A stretch of DNA of 59,024 nucleotides from Candidatus Gemmiger stercoripullorum (GCA_019119365.1 DWXD01000069.1:1-59024), one strand, 5' to 3'. Counted from the stretch's first letter, positions 42,518-50,872 are shown. Made by a program: numbers and translations. The notes: generated by a model not told the origin, from the letters alone.

Positions 42518-44011
42518 ATGCTGATCGTTCTGCGCGGGGCGGGGGCCGGTTACGAGGCCGAACATGTGGCCCGCCTGTTTTTCCCCGGCGCGTCGCTGGC
42601 CGGGGAAGTCTGCCCGTTTGAAGACGAAACGGCCGACCTGGTCGCCGCCGTCGACCACACGGTGGCCCAGCTTGTCTTTGTGCGCCGGGGCGGGCGGCTG
42701 TTCTGGGATATGAAGACTGTCGACAGCGCGGCCACCGTCAAGCAGCGCGAATATTCGCTCTGCCGCCTGCTCTACGGCCTGCTGTGCGCGCGCACCGGCA
42801 TCCGCCCGCCCTGGGGCATGATGACCGGCGTTCGTCCGGTGCGCATCATCCACGATATGCGCGCGGAAGGCGCGGACGAAGCCGCCATCGAGGCGCGCTT
42901 TTTAGAAACCTACGACTGCACCCCCGAACGCTTCGCCACCGCCCGCGCCATCGCCGACCTCCAGCGCCCGGTCCTGGAAGCCAACCGCCCGCTGGATTGC
43001 AGCGTCTATGCGGGCATCCCGTTTTGCCCCACGCGCTGCAGTTACTGCAGCTTTGTCTCGCGCACGGTGGGGGACAAAGCCACCCGCGCGCTCGTCGAGC
43101 CTTATGTCGATTGTCTCTGCCGCGAACTCGCCGCCACCGGCGCGGCCGCCAAAGCCTGCGGCCTGCGCGTGCGCACGCTGTACATCGGCGGCGGCACGCC
43201 GACAAGCCTTTCCGCCGCCCAGCTGCGCCGCTTGATGCGGCAGATGGCCGATTGTTTCCCGCTGGACGGCATTGAGGAATACACGGTCGAGGCCGGCCGC
43301 CCCGACTGCACCGACGAAGAAAAACTGCGTGTCCTCAAAGAATACGGCGCGACCCGCATCTCGATCAACCCGCAGACCTTCTCGGACGCGGTGCTTAAAA
43401 ACATCGGCCGCCGTCACACCGCGCAGGATATCCTAAACTGCTTCCGCACTGCGCGCGCCGTCGGCCATGACAACATCAACATGGACCTCATCGCCGGGCT
43501 GCCCGGCGATACGGTCGAAGGTTTCTGCCGCAGCCTCGAGACGGCCATCGCCCTCGAACCGGAAAACATCACCGTGCACACCCTCACGCTCAAGCGCGCG
43601 TCCAACCTGGTGGTAGAACACCGCGCCGCCGCGTATGATGATGTGGCCGCCATGCTCGAGCAGGCCGCGCGCCTGCTGCCCGCCGCCGGGTACCGCCCCT
43701 ATTACCTCTACCGCCAGAAAGGCACGCTGCAGAACCTCGAAAACATCGGCTGGAGCAAGCCCGGCTATGAATGCCTGTACAACATTTATATCATGGAGGA
43801 GGTCCACACCATCCTCTCGGCCGGGGCGGGCGGCTCCACCAAGCTGGTCACGCCCGGCGTGCGCCACGGCAAAATCGAACGTATCTTCAATTTCAAATAT
43901 CCCAATGAATACATCGACCGCTTTGATACCGTTCTCGAACGCAAGGAAGGAGTGAAGCGCTTTTATGACGTATGTGCTCAAAACGCCCCCCAAACGTCTG
44001 GTCGGCTGTGA
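42518..44011 (+). CDS. hemZ: Coproporphyrinogen dehydrogenase HemZ (radical SAM)
   Basis: An oxygen-independent coproporphyrinogen III oxidase-like radical SAM enzyme, 497 residues. The N-terminal domain of about 160 residues is typical of HemZ and separates it from HemN. The iron-sulfur motif is C170-x3-C174-x2-C177 (PFCPTRCSYCSF), followed by the GGGTPTSL motif. Start set at ATG 42518 with AAGGAGG upstream; a longer GTG-initiated frame lacks a ribosome site. It overlaps the next gene by 47 bases. No other haem-synthesis gene is in the window, so its true substrate in this organism is open. Confidence 0.88.
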   Translation: MLIVLRGAGAGYEAEHVARLFFPGASLAGEVCPFEDETADLVAAVDHTVAQLVFVRRGGRLFWDMKTVDSAATVKQREYSLCRLLYGLLCARTGIRPPWGMMTGVRPVRIIHDMRAEGADEAAIEARFLETYDCTPERFATARAIADLQRPVLEANRPLDCSVYAGIPFCPTRCSYCSFVSRTVGDKATRALVEPYVDCLCRELAATGAAAKACGLRVRTLYIGGGTPTSLSAAQLRRLMRQMADCFPLDGIEEYTVEAGRPDCTDEEKLRVLKEYGATRISINPQTFSDAVLKNIGRRHTAQDILNCFRTARAVGHDNINMDLIAGLPGDTVEGFCRSLETAIALEPENITVHTLTLKRASNLVVEHRAAAYDDVAAMLEQAARLLPAAGYRPYYLYRQKGTLQNLENIGWSKPGYECLYNIYIMEEVHTILSAGAGGSTKLVTPGVRHGKIERIFNFKYPNEYIDRFDTVLERKEGVKRFYDVCAQNAPQTSGRL

Positions 44012-44909
44012 GCTGATCGCCCTGGCCGCCCGCAGCGAACAGGATTTTGTCGCCGTCTGCGAGCAGCGCTACCATGACCGGCTGGACGCCGCCGTTGAAG
44101 TGGCGCTCGCGCGCAAGGCGCAGATCATCATGCTGACCGGCCCGTCGGCCGCCGGCAAAACGACGACCGCCCACAAGCTGGCGGAGCGCATCGCCGCCAG
44201 GGGGCTGCGCAGCGCCGTGATGAGCCTGGACGATTTCTTCGTCGGCGAAGGCCGTTACCCCAAACAGCCCGACGGCAGCGACGACTACGAGTGCGTCGAA
44301 TCGCTCGATCTGCCCCTGCTGCGCGCCTGCCTGCGCAGCCTGGCCGAGACCGGCGTCTGCGAAGCGCCGGTGTTCAGCTTCCTGACCCAGCGCCCCACCG
44401 GCCAGACCCGCACGATCGACGCGCGCGGCGGCATCGCCATCGTCGAAGGGTTGCACGCCTTCAACCCGGCGCTCGCGGTCGACGAGCTGCCCGCCGGTAC
44501 GGCGCTGCACCTCTACGCGGGCCTGCGCGAGGAATACGCCGCGGCGGACGGTTCCCGCGTGCTGGCCACGCGGGATATCCGCCTGGCCCGGCGGCTCACG
44601 CGCGATATGCTGTTCCGCGGCCATGACGCCGATTTCACGCTGCGGCTGTGGCCGCACGTCTGCGCGTCGGAGGACAAATACATCAAAGCCTTCAAAAACC
44701 GCGCCGACCTCGTGCTCGATACCTCGTTCAGCTACGAGGTCTGCCTGTGGGAAAACTACACCCAGAAAATGCACGCCGCCGCCCACGCCGCGCGCCTGCG
44801 GGAGCTGTGCGGCCGCTTCGCCGCCTTCCCGCCGCTGCCGGGGGCGGTCGTGCCCGCCGACAGCCTGCTGCGCGAGTTCATCGGCGCTGCAAACGGGAAT
44901 GGCTCTTGA
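43965..44909 (+). CDS. Nucleoside kinase-like P-loop protein (uridine kinase family)
   Basis: A 314-residue P-loop kinase with an N-terminal segment of about 50 residues, Walker A GPSAAGKTT (59-67), the SLDDFF motif (about 92) and VEGLHAFNP (about 165) as in uridine kinase/phosphoribulokinase proteins. Many clostridial relatives carry an N-terminal TGS-like domain, which is missing or reduced here. AAGGAG at about 43946-43951 supports ATG 43965, so the start lies inside hemZ. The real phosphate acceptor in this subfamily is not known with confidence. Confidence 0.8.
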   Translation: MTYVLKTPPKRLVGCELIALAARSEQDFVAVCEQRYHDRLDAAVEVALARKAQIIMLTGPSAAGKTTTAHKLAERIAARGLRSAVMSLDDFFVGEGRYPKQPDGSDDYECVESLDLPLLRACLRSLAETGVCEAPVFSFLTQRPTGQTRTIDARGGIAIVEGLHAFNPALAVDELPAGTALHLYAGLREEYAAADGSRVLATRDIRLARRLTRDMLFRGHDADFTLRLWPHVCASEDKYIKAFKNRADLVLDTSFSYEVCLWENYTQKMHAAAHAARLRELCGRFAAFPPLPGAVVPADSLLREFIGAANGNGS

Positions 44910-44968
44910 GAACGGCGAAAAAGTGACGAAAAATTCATAGTTTGGACATAATTATCCGCCAAACCCGA

Positions 44969-44997
44969 TTGAAAACCGCGTGCCAATCGGCTATAAT
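44969..44997 (+). promoter_or_regulatory. Sigma-A promoter of the zinc-ribbon gene
   Basis: -35 TTGAAA (44969-44974), 17-bp spacer, perfect -10 TATAAT (44992-44997). It excludes the longer frame that would begin at 44980. Confidence 0.8.
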
Positions 44998-45063
44998 GCA
45001 GATAGCAACATCTTCAAACCGACCGCACAGCGGCCGAAATTTTGTAACGTGAGGTGTTTATTT

Positions 45064-45534
45064 ATGACGTTTGAACTGGATATTGACAAGATCAAGGAAC
45101 AGGGCCTCCAGCTTGTGGACATGGCCAAGAAGACCGCGCTGGACCTGGCCGACAAGGGCAAGAACCAGCTGGACCTCGTCAACGCGCAGACCCGCCTGTC
45201 CAAGGCGCAGCGCCAGCTGGGCGCGCTGGTCTACAGCCTGCATAAATCGGGCGAAGACAACCAGCCCCTCGTGGACAAATACATCGAGAACATCGCCGAG
45301 ATCGAGGCCAGCATCGAGTCCATCAAGGCGCATATGAGCGCCGCCGAGGCCGAAGAGGCGGAAGCCGCGGCCGTTGACGCTGCCGATGTGACCGACGCCG
45401 CCGAGGCCAGCGCCGAGGAACCCGAGGAGGAAGTCGACGAATTTGCCGGCCGCCCGACCAAGGTCTGCCCGGTGTGCAGCGCCAGGGTCGATGTCGACGC
45501 GCTGTTCTGCAACCACTGCGGCGCGCAGCTGTAA
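45064..45534 (+). CDS. Zinc-ribbon protein with N-terminal coiled coil, function unknown
   Basis: A 156-residue soluble protein. Residues 1-95 are helical and heptad-like (ALDLADKGKNQLDLVNAQ, IEASIESIKAHM), followed by an Ala/Glu-rich acidic linker (about 96-130) and a C-terminal zinc ribbon of two CxxC knuckles (CPVCSARVDVDALFCNHC). Related short zinc-ribbon proteins are common in Oscillospiraceae and lack a known role. GTGAGGTG lies upstream of the ATG. It is a single gene between two strong promoters. Confidence 0.75.
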   Translation: MTFELDIDKIKEQGLQLVDMAKKTALDLADKGKNQLDLVNAQTRLSKAQRQLGALVYSLHKSGEDNQPLVDKYIENIAEIEASIESIKAHMSAAEAEEAEAAAVDAADVTDAAEASAEEPEEEVDEFAGRPTKVCPVCSARVDVDALFCNHCGAQL

Positions 45535-45549
45535 ATTTTGAAAAAAGGC

Positions 45550-45577
45550 TTGACAAATCGTAAAACCCGTGTACAAT
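45550..45577 (+). promoter_or_regulatory. Sigma-A promoter of mazG
   Basis: Perfect -35 TTGACA (45550-45555), 16-bp spacer, -10 TACAAT (45572-45577). Transcription would start near 45584, so the start codon at 45569 of the longer frame cannot be used. Confidence 0.85.
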
Positions 45578-45616
45578 GGTGCGGACGGCTGTTACAGCCG
45601 CCGCCCGGGGGGCCGT

Positions 45617-46312
45617 ATGATCCATTATCCTGAAAAACAGCAGTATACGGCGGACGATCTTGCGGCCATCATCGCGATTTTGCGCGATCCCGATAACGGC
45701 TGCCCGTGGGACAAAGCGCAGACCCATGCGTCCATCCGCATGAACTTCCTGGAGGAAGCCTATGAAGCGGTGGACGCGCTGGATCTTGGCGATGCCGCGC
45801 TGCTGCAGGAGGAACTGGGCGATGTGCTCATGCAGGTCGTGTTCCACGCCCGCATCGAGGAGGAGGCCGGCCGCTTTGGCTGGGCGGATGTGTGCGACAC
45901 CGTCTGCCGCAAGCTGCTCTGGCGTCACCCGCACATTTTTGGCCCTGCGCCCGGCGCCGAAGGCATAAACGACTGGGAAGAGCTCAAAACTAAGGAAAAG
46001 GGCCGCGTTACGCTGGCCGCCGACCTGGAAGCCGTGCCCCGCGCAATGCCCGCGCTCATGCGCGCCGCCAAGCTGCACAAGCGGGCGCAGCGCCATGGCG
46101 CCGCAGTCCCGCCGGCTTCGGCGCAGGAACTGGCCGCGGCCGCCGCGGCGCTGCAGGCCGCCGCGCCCGGCAGCGCCGGGGCCGAACAGGCTCTGGGCCG
46201 CCTGCTGGAATGCGCCGCCGCCCTGGGCCGCGCCGCGGGCGTCGACCCCGAACAGGCGCTGCAGCGCGCGAACGATGCGTTTGTGCGCGCCGCGCAGCAA
46301 GAAAACGTCTAA
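45617..46312 (+). CDS. mazG: Nucleoside triphosphate pyrophosphohydrolase MazG
   Basis: A house-cleaning NTPase that hydrolyses non-canonical or excess NTPs to NMP and PPi. The 231-residue protein begins with the MazG signature GCPWDKAQTH (about 28-37), then metal ligands E46, E47, E50 (LEEAYEAVDA) and E66, D69 (EELGDVLMQVVFHA), and ends with QALQRANDAF. The second MazG repeat is shortened and Ala-rich. Start at ATG 45617, forced by the promoter position. It begins the conserved string mazG-hup-rqcP-yabP-yabQ-divIC-S1. Confidence 0.92.
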   Translation: MIHYPEKQQYTADDLAAIIAILRDPDNGCPWDKAQTHASIRMNFLEEAYEAVDALDLGDAALLQEELGDVLMQVVFHARIEEEAGRFGWADVCDTVCRKLLWRHPHIFGPAPGAEGINDWEELKTKEKGRVTLAADLEAVPRAMPALMRAAKLHKRAQRHGAAVPPASAQELAAAAAALQAAAPGSAGAEQALGRLLECAAALGRAAGVDPEQALQRANDAFVRAAQQENV

Positions 46313-46376
46313 GGGCGGGACCTGCTCCCTGTGCAGGCGTCCGCCTTTGGTATAGAAACACTTGGAGGTACAAACA

Positions 46377-46649
46377 ATGACCAAAGTTGAACTGATCGCC
46401 GCTGTGGCCGCCAATGCCGGCCTGACCAAGAAAGACGCCGACAAGGCTGTCAGCGCTACCCTCGATGTCATCACCGAGACCCTGCAGAAGGGCGAGAAGG
46501 TCTCTCTGGTGGGCTTCGGCACCTTCGAGGTCCGTGAGCGCAAGGAGCGCCAGGGCCGCAACCCGCAGACCCGCGAGCCCATGACCATCCCGGCTTCCAA
46601 GCTGCCCGCGTTCAGCGCCGGCAAGGCTCTGAAGGACGCCGTCAAGTAA
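46377..46649 (+). CDS. hup: HU-type DNA-binding protein
   Basis: A histone-like nucleoid protein of 90 residues with the full HU fold: [10 protein letters not shown] start, [16 protein letters not shown] helix, the [20 protein letters not shown] arm with the Pro-containing beta ribbon, and the [11 protein letters not shown] end. Start at ATG 46377 after CTTGGAGG. It lies between mazG and rqcP, an order frequent in Clostridia, and is followed by a strong terminator. Confidence 0.96.
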   Translation: MTKVELIAAVAANAGLTKKDADKAVSATLDVITETLQKGEKVSLVGFGTFEVRERKERQGRNPQTREPMTIPASKLPAFSAGKALKDAVK

Positions 46650-46671
46650 GTTTCGCCAGGAACCTTGCTTC

Positions 46672-46699
46672 GCCCGCCGCTGACCCGGCGGGCTTTTTT
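46672..46699 (+). terminator. Terminator of hup
   Basis: GCCCGCCG (46672-46679) pairs with CGGCGGGC (46686-46693), followed by TTTTTT. Confidence 0.9.
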
Positions 46700-46726
46700 C
46701 AGCCGTATACGAACGAAAGGAATCCC

Positions 46727-46972
46727 ATGCGTCTCGACAAATATCTCAAGGTCAGCCGCCTGATCAAGCGCCGCACGCTGGCCAACGAAGTGGCCGACGC
46801 CGGCCGTGTGCTGGTCGGCGGCAAGCCTGCCAAAGCCAGTTACGCCGTCAAGGTCGGCGATGAGATCGAGATCACCTTCGGCAACCGCCCTGTCAAGGTG
46901 CGCGTGCTGTCCGTCGCCGAACCCAAGGGCAAGGACGTCGCCCGCGAACTGTACGAAGTGATCGAAAGCTGA
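46727..46972 (+). CDS. rqcP: S4-domain protein RqcP (YabO/Hsp15-like)
   Basis: An 81-residue S4 RNA-binding protein: MRLDKYLKVSRLIKRRTLA start, then GRVLVGGKPAKASYAVKVGD. In Bacillus RqcP (YabO) works with RqcH to add Ala tails to stalled nascent chains on the 50S subunit. The size, start and position before yabP fit RqcP better than the longer Hsp15. AAAGGAA lies upstream. Confidence 0.9.
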   Translation: MRLDKYLKVSRLIKRRTLANEVADAGRVLVGGKPAKASYAVKVGDEIEITFGNRPVKVRVLSVAEPKGKDVARELYEVIES

Positions 46973-46990
46973 CCGAGCCCAAACCGGCAT

Positions 46991-47045
46991 AAAGCCCCCG
47001 GTCCCCGCATATGTTTGTAGTGCATAACAGGGGACAGGGGGCTTT
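46991..47045 (+). promoter_or_regulatory. Long hairpin over the yabP ribosome-binding site
   Basis: AAAGCCCCC and GTCCCC (46991-47006) pair with GGGGAC and GGGGGCTTT (47030-47045), 15 pairs with one mismatch and a 23-base loop. The right arm contains the only purine-rich ribosome site before the yabP ATG at 47049, so the structure would both terminate weakly and block translation. Confidence 0.6.
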
Positions 47046-47048
47046 GCC

Positions 47049-47366
47049 ATGCCGCAACCAAACAGGGACCCGGCGCCGCCGGCCGCAGCGCCCGCGCAGG
47101 CCACCGCCGCCAGGGAGCATGCGCTCGTGCTGGAAAACCGCGCCCGCCTCACCGTCAGCGGCGTCACGCGCGTCGTCAGCTGTGACGAGGGCGGCGCGGT
47201 GCTCAAGACCCCGCTCGGGGACCTCACGGTCGGCGGGCAGGGCATCCAGGTCAGCGAGCTTTCGGTGCGCACGGGCCAGGTGCACATCTCGGGCCGCATC
47301 GAATTTCTGCAATACGCCGAAAACCGCGAAAGCGGCGGCGGGCTGCTGGCCCGCCTGCTGCGCTGA
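47049..47366 (+). CDS. yabP: Sporulation protein YabP
   Basis: A 105-residue YabP-family protein needed for spore formation in Bacillus. After a Pro/Ala-rich N-terminus the core shows LVLENRARLTVSGV, VVSCDEGGAVLKTPLGDLTV and LSVRTGQVHISGRIEFLQY, the usual YabP/YqfC pattern. The start lies at the base of a hairpin (46991-47045). Its stop overlaps the yabQ start (TGATG). Confidence 0.88.
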   Translation: MPQPNRDPAPPAAAPAQATAAREHALVLENRARLTVSGVTRVVSCDEGGAVLKTPLGDLTVGGQGIQVSELSVRTGQVHISGRIEFLQYAENRESGGGLLARLLR

Positions 47367-47803
47367 TGGCCGCCGCGCCGCCCGCGGCCGCCGCGGGGGA
47401 TCTGCTGTACTGCCTGGGCCTGGGGCTGGCGCTGGGGGCCGTGCGCGATGTGTGCGGGCTTGTGCTGGGCCGCGGCCGCCTGCGGGACTTTTTCTGCGAT
47501 GTGGCCGCCTTTGCTTGTGCGGCGGTGCTGGTGTGCGGGTTTGCGGCGGGGGCTTCGGCCAGCGGCGTGCCGCGCTGGTACATGGCGCTCGGCCTGCTGG
47601 CCGGGGCGCTGGCCTGGCGGCAGGCGGTGTCCGGCGCGCTGCACCGCGCCACACGGCCGCTGCGCCGGGCCGCAAACCGCCTGCGTGCGGCCGCTGCGCG
47701 CCGTTTTGCCGCCCGGCGCGGCAAAAAAGCAGAAAAGAAAACGAAAAGAGAAAGAAATCCGAAAAAAATGTTGCAAAAGGACAGGCGGGTATTGTATAAT
47801 TAA
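47366..47803 (+). CDS. yabQ: Sporulation membrane protein YabQ
   Basis: A 145-residue membrane protein of the YabQ family, which in Bacillus localises to the forespore membrane and is needed for the cortex. About three or four hydrophobic segments (LLYCLGLGLALGAVRDVCGL, DVAAFACAAVLVCGFAAGA, YMALGLLAGALAW) precede a strongly basic tail (RRGKKAEKKTKRERNPKK). The start overlaps the yabP stop. A sigma-A promoter for the next gene is embedded in its last codons. Confidence 0.82.
   Translation: MAAAPPAAAAGDLLYCLGLGLALGAVRDVCGLVLGRGRLRDFFCDVAAFACAAVLVCGFAAGASASGVPRWYMALGLLAGALAWRQAVSGALHRATRPLRRAANRLRAAAARRFAARRGKKAEKKTKRERNPKKMLQKDRRVLYN
47771..47800 (+). promoter_or_regulatory. Sigma-A promoter of divIC inside the yabQ end
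   Basis: -35 TTGCAA (47771-47776), 18-bp spacer, perfect -10 TATAAT (47795-47800). It lets cell-division genes be expressed apart from the sporulation pair. Confidence 0.75.
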
Positions 47804-47847
47804 CTCTGCATAAAAGTGTGATTGCAGGAAGGGAGGCACAGCGGATT

Positions 47848-48129
47848 ATGATCAGAAAAAGCGGCGTATCCCGCCGGGTGATCCCGGTGCTGGTGCTTGT
47901 GCTGTGCCTTTCGCTGTTCCTCAGCCTGCTGCGCAGCCAGGCCAGCATCAGCGCCAAACAGCAGGAGCTCGCCAGCGTTCAGGCGGAGCTGGACAGCCAG
48001 CTGGCCCAGAACGAGGAACTGCAGCGCACCCTGGATGACGGCGAGGACGCCATCATCGAGCGCTTTGCCCGCGAGGAAGGCTACTCTAAGCCCAACGAGC
48101 GCATCTGGGTCGACATCAGCGGCAAGTGA
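47848..48129 (+). CDS. divIC: Septum formation initiator DivIC/FtsB-type
   Basis: A bitopic cell-division protein of 93 residues: a short basic cytosolic start, one membrane helix (VIPVLVLVLCLSLFLSLL, about 10-27), a coiled coil (ISAKQQELASVQAELDSQL) and the short C-terminal segment RFAREEGYSKPNERIW, typical of the family. It joins FtsL and DivIB at the divisome. Start placed at ATG 47848; GTG 47818 is an alternative without a ribosome site. Its place after yabQ is conserved. Confidence 0.9.
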   Translation: MIRKSGVSRRVIPVLVLVLCLSLFLSLLRSQASISAKQQELASVQAELDSQLAQNEELQRTLDDGEDAIIERFAREEGYSKPNERIWVDISGK

Positions 48130-48230
48130 ACATCCACGGCAGTAAAAGGGCTGATTGAAAAAATTGCGGCAGCCTTTTTCTGATAATAAACAGGCGGGCG
48201 CAGCCACGCCGGAAAAAGGGGTATCAGAGT

Positions 48231-48719
48231 TTGACATTACAGGTTGGGGATATCGTCGAAGGCAAGGTCACCGGCATCAAGCCGTTCGGCGCGTTCGTCT
48301 CTCTGCCGGAGGGCAAAAACGGTCTTGTGCATATCTCGGAGGTTTCCTACGAGTTTGTGCAGGACCTTTCCACCGTGCTCAGCGAAGGGCAGGCCGTCAG
48401 CGTTAAGGTGCTTTCCATTGCGCCGGACGGCAAGATCGCCCTTTCCATCAAGCGCACGCAGCCTGCGCCGCAGCGCGCCGCCAAACCGGCGAGCGCGGCC
48501 AAGCCCGGCGGCGGCGCGCCGCAGCGCCGTCCCGGCGGCCAGGCCCGCCCCAAGCGCGAAGCGCCGCCCCGCGTCTGGCAGCCCAAGCCCGTGCAGCCGC
48601 AGGGCAACTTGAGCTTTGAGGATATGATGGCCCGCTACAAGAGCCAGAGCGAGGAAAAGATCGCCGACCTCAAGCGCGTGACCGAGAACCACCGCGGCGG
48701 GTATTCGCGCCGCCGCTGA
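48231..48719 (+). CDS. S1-domain RNA-binding protein (YabR-like)
   Basis: A 162-residue protein with an N-terminal S1 domain (1-75: VGDIVEGKVTGIKPFGAFVSL, GLVHISEVS) and a Pro/Ala/Arg-rich disordered linker, ending in a conserved helix, SFEDMMARYKSQSEEKI. YabR relatives follow divIC in most Firmicutes, but their role is not well defined. Start is TTG 48231, with GGAAAAAGGGG upstream. A short hairpin with a T-run (about 48150-48179) lies in the gap after divIC. Confidence 0.85.
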   Translation: MTLQVGDIVEGKVTGIKPFGAFVSLPEGKNGLVHISEVSYEFVQDLSTVLSEGQAVSVKVLSIAPDGKIALSIKRTQPAPQRAAKPASAAKPGGGAPQRRPGGQARPKREAPPRVWQPKPVQPQGNLSFEDMMARYKSQSEEKIADLKRVTENHRGGYSRRR

Positions 48720-48739
48720 ACCAAGCGGAAAAAGAACGT

Positions 48740-48868
48740 ACCGGGTGCGTCTGCGCCCGGGTCCGTCCACTGCGGACCACCGCAAAAGCGGCAGATGCAG
48801 GGCAGGGCAGGCGGCCGATGGGCTGCCCGCCTTGTTCCGTGTCGCCGCTTTTGCTTTTTGCTGTTTTC
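48740..48868 (+). terminator. Structured region with three hairpins ahead of the RNA methyltransferase
   Basis: Two small hairpins (CCGGG...CCCGG, 48741-48760, and GGTCCG...CGGACC, 48760-48778) are followed by a long stem: GCAAAAGCGGC (48782-48792) with GCCGCTTTTGC (48844-48854), closing a loop that holds GGGCAG/CTGCCC, then TTTTTGCTGTTTTC. It works at least as a terminator for the upstream gene and may be a structured leader. Confidence 0.6.
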
Positions 48869-48889
48869 TATTGACCGAAAGGAACCTTC

Positions 48890-50035
48890 ATGTCTGCTTC
48901 TTATACTCTTGTGGCGCCCTGCTTTTTCGGCACCGAAGCCACCCTCGCCTTTGAGGTGCGCCGCCTCGGCGCCGAAAACGTACAGGTTACGGACGGCCGC
49001 GTGCAGTTCTCCGGCCCGGTGCCGCTCATCGCCGCCGCCAACCTCAACCTGCGCACGGCCGAGCGCGTGCTGCTGCTGCTCAAAACCTGGCAGGCCACGA
49101 CCTTTGACGAACTGTTCGACGGCGTCTACGCCATCCCGTGGGAGGAACTCCTCCCCGCCGACGCGGCCTTCCCGGTCAAGGGCTCCAGCCTTTCCAGCCA
49201 GCTGTCCAGCGTGCCCGCCTGCCAGAGCATCGTCAAAAAGGCGGTCGTCAAGCGGCTGATGGACGGCCACCATACCGGCTCTCTGCCCGAAACTGGCCCC
49301 GAATACAAGCTGCGCTTTGCGCTGCGCAAAAATACCGTCGAGATGATGCTCGACACCTCCGGCGACGGTTTGCACAAGCGCGGCTACCGCCGCCACGCCA
49401 CGCTCGCGCCCATCAAGGAAACGCTGGCCGCCGCCATCGCGGACCTTGGCCGCGTGCGGCGCGACACGCTCGTGCAGGACCCGTTCTGCGGTTCGGGCAC
49501 GCTTGTCATTGAAGCGGCGCAGAAAGCGCTCAACATCGCGCCCGGCCTGCGCCGCCGCTTTGCGGCCGAACAGTTCGGTTTTGTCCCGCAGGCTGCCTGG
49601 CAGGAGGAGCGGCAGAAAGCCATCGCCGCCGCCCGCCCGGACGCCGCGTTCGAGGGCTTCGGCTTCGATATCGACCCCGCCGCCGTCGAGCTGGCGCGGG
49701 CCAACGCCAAGCTGGCCGGGGTAGGGGACCGCTGCCGGTTCGAGGTCGCCGACGTGCGCGCGTTCCGCCCCGACCCGGCCGCCACCGTGCTGACCAACCC
49801 GCCCTACGGCGAGCGCCTGGGCGACGCCGCCGAGGCCGCTACGCTGGCCGCCGCGCTGGGCAAGGTCTGGCGCTTTTCGCCGGGGACCGGGCTGTACGCC
49901 ATCACGGCCGACGCGGATTTTGAGCAGCATTTCGGCCAGAAAGCGGCCCGCCGCCGCAAAATTTACAACGGCATGATCCCGTGCCAGCTCTATATGTATT
50001 ACGAGCAGAAAAAAACGCAAAAAAAGGAGGTTTGA
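48890..50035 (+). CDS. THUMP-domain class I rRNA methyltransferase (RlmL/YpsC-like)
   Basis: A 381-residue SAM-dependent RNA methyltransferase, probably making m2G in 23S rRNA. A THUMP domain (about 45-165) is followed by a Rossmann methyltransferase domain with DPFCGSGTLVIEAA (SAM-binding, about 203-216), FGFDIDPAAVELARAN, and the catalytic NPPYGER (about 303-309). The family includes YpsC of Bacillus and the N-terminal half of RlmL. AAAGGAA lies before the ATG. The gene follows a structured leader or terminator region. Confidence 0.9.
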   Translation: MSASYTLVAPCFFGTEATLAFEVRRLGAENVQVTDGRVQFSGPVPLIAAANLNLRTAERVLLLLKTWQATTFDELFDGVYAIPWEELLPADAAFPVKGSSLSSQLSSVPACQSIVKKAVVKRLMDGHHTGSLPETGPEYKLRFALRKNTVEMMLDTSGDGLHKRGYRRHATLAPIKETLAAAIADLGRVRRDTLVQDPFCGSGTLVIEAAQKALNIAPGLRRRFAAEQFGFVPQAAWQEERQKAIAAARPDAAFEGFGFDIDPAAVELARANAKLAGVGDRCRFEVADVRAFRPDPAATVLTNPPYGERLGDAAEAATLAAALGKVWRFSPGTGLYAITADADFEQHFGQKAARRRKIYNGMIPCQLYMYYEQKKTQKKEV

Positions 50036-50038
50036 TTT

Positions 50039-50872
50039 ATGGAGGACCTGAAACTGGCCGTGCTCATCGACGCCGACAACATCTCCCCCAAATACGTCAA
50101 GGTCATCCTGGACGAAGCCGCTTCCTTCGGCATTGCGGCCGTCAAGCGCATTTATGGCGACTGGAGCGACCCGCGCCTCAAAAGTTGGCGCGACGTGCTG
50201 CTCAACAACTCCATCATCCCGATGCAGCAGTACTCCTACACCTCGGGCAAAAACGCGACCGATTCGGCCATGATCATCGACGCGATGGACCTGCTCTATG
50301 CGGGCAACCTCGGCGGTTTCTGCATCGTCTCGTCGGACAGTGATTTCACCCGCCTCGCCGCCCGCCTGCGCGAAGCGGGCAAGCTGGTCATCGGCATGGG
50401 CGAAAGCAAAACGCTCGGCCCCTTCGTCAAGGCCTGCGACCAGTTCAAGTACCTTGACCTCATCCTCGGCCATCAGGACGAGGACGCCGCCCCCAACGCG
50501 ACCGACACGGCCGAAGCCGCCGCCCTGGCCCAGGCCGGGGACGACACGGCCATCAACCGCGATTCGGTCGCCCGGCTCGTGCGCGGCATGATCGACGAGA
50601 TGGACGACGGCACCGGCTGGGTGCGCACCTCCCGCGTCGGCGACCAGCTCATCAAGCGTTACCCGGACTTCGACGTGCGCAACTTCGGCTCCAAGAGCCT
50701 GAACAAGTTCCTGGCCTCCTTCCCCGAGATGGAGGTCGAAGAGCGCATCCTGGCCAACGGCAACCCGATCCAGTTCGTGCGCCTGCGCCCCGCGCCCAAA
50801 CCGCCCAAAAAGGCCGCGCCCCACAAAACCGCCCACCCCGCGCCCAAAAAGCGCGCGATGCGCAAAAAGTGA
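50039..50872 (+). CDS. NYN-domain (PIN-like) nuclease with OST-HTH/LOTUS domain
   Basis: A 277-residue protein. The NYN domain (about 5-145) has the acidic metal ligands of the PIN-like nuclease fold: LIDADN (D11, D13), NATDSAMIIDAMD (about 78-90) and SSDSDF (about 105-110). An OST-HTH (LOTUS) RNA-binding domain (about 175-250, with GWVRTSRVGDQLIKRYPDFD and FGSKSLNKFL) follows, then a Lys/Pro-rich tail. The domain pair suggests an RNase acting on structured RNA or tRNA. It starts 3 bases after the methyltransferase gene with AAGGAGG inside that gene's end, so the two are coupled. Confidence 0.85.
   Translation: MEDLKLAVLIDADNISPKYVKVILDEAASFGIAAVKRIYGDWSDPRLKSWRDVLLNNSIIPMQQYSYTSGKNATDSAMIIDAMDLLYAGNLGGFCIVSSDSDFTRLAARLREAGKLVIGMGESKTLGPFVKACDQFKYLDLILGHQDEDAAPNATDTAEAAALAQAGDDTAINRDSVARLVRGMIDEMDDGTGWVRTSRVGDQLIKRYPDFDVRNFGSKSLNKFLASFPEMEVEERILANGNPIQFVRLRPAPKPPKKAAPHKTAHPAPKKRAMRKK

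Noticed and set aside
48155-48406. 83-residue frame starting MKKLRQPF before the S1 gene
   Set aside because: It runs out of frame through the S1-domain gene, and the S1 frame has clear family motifs.
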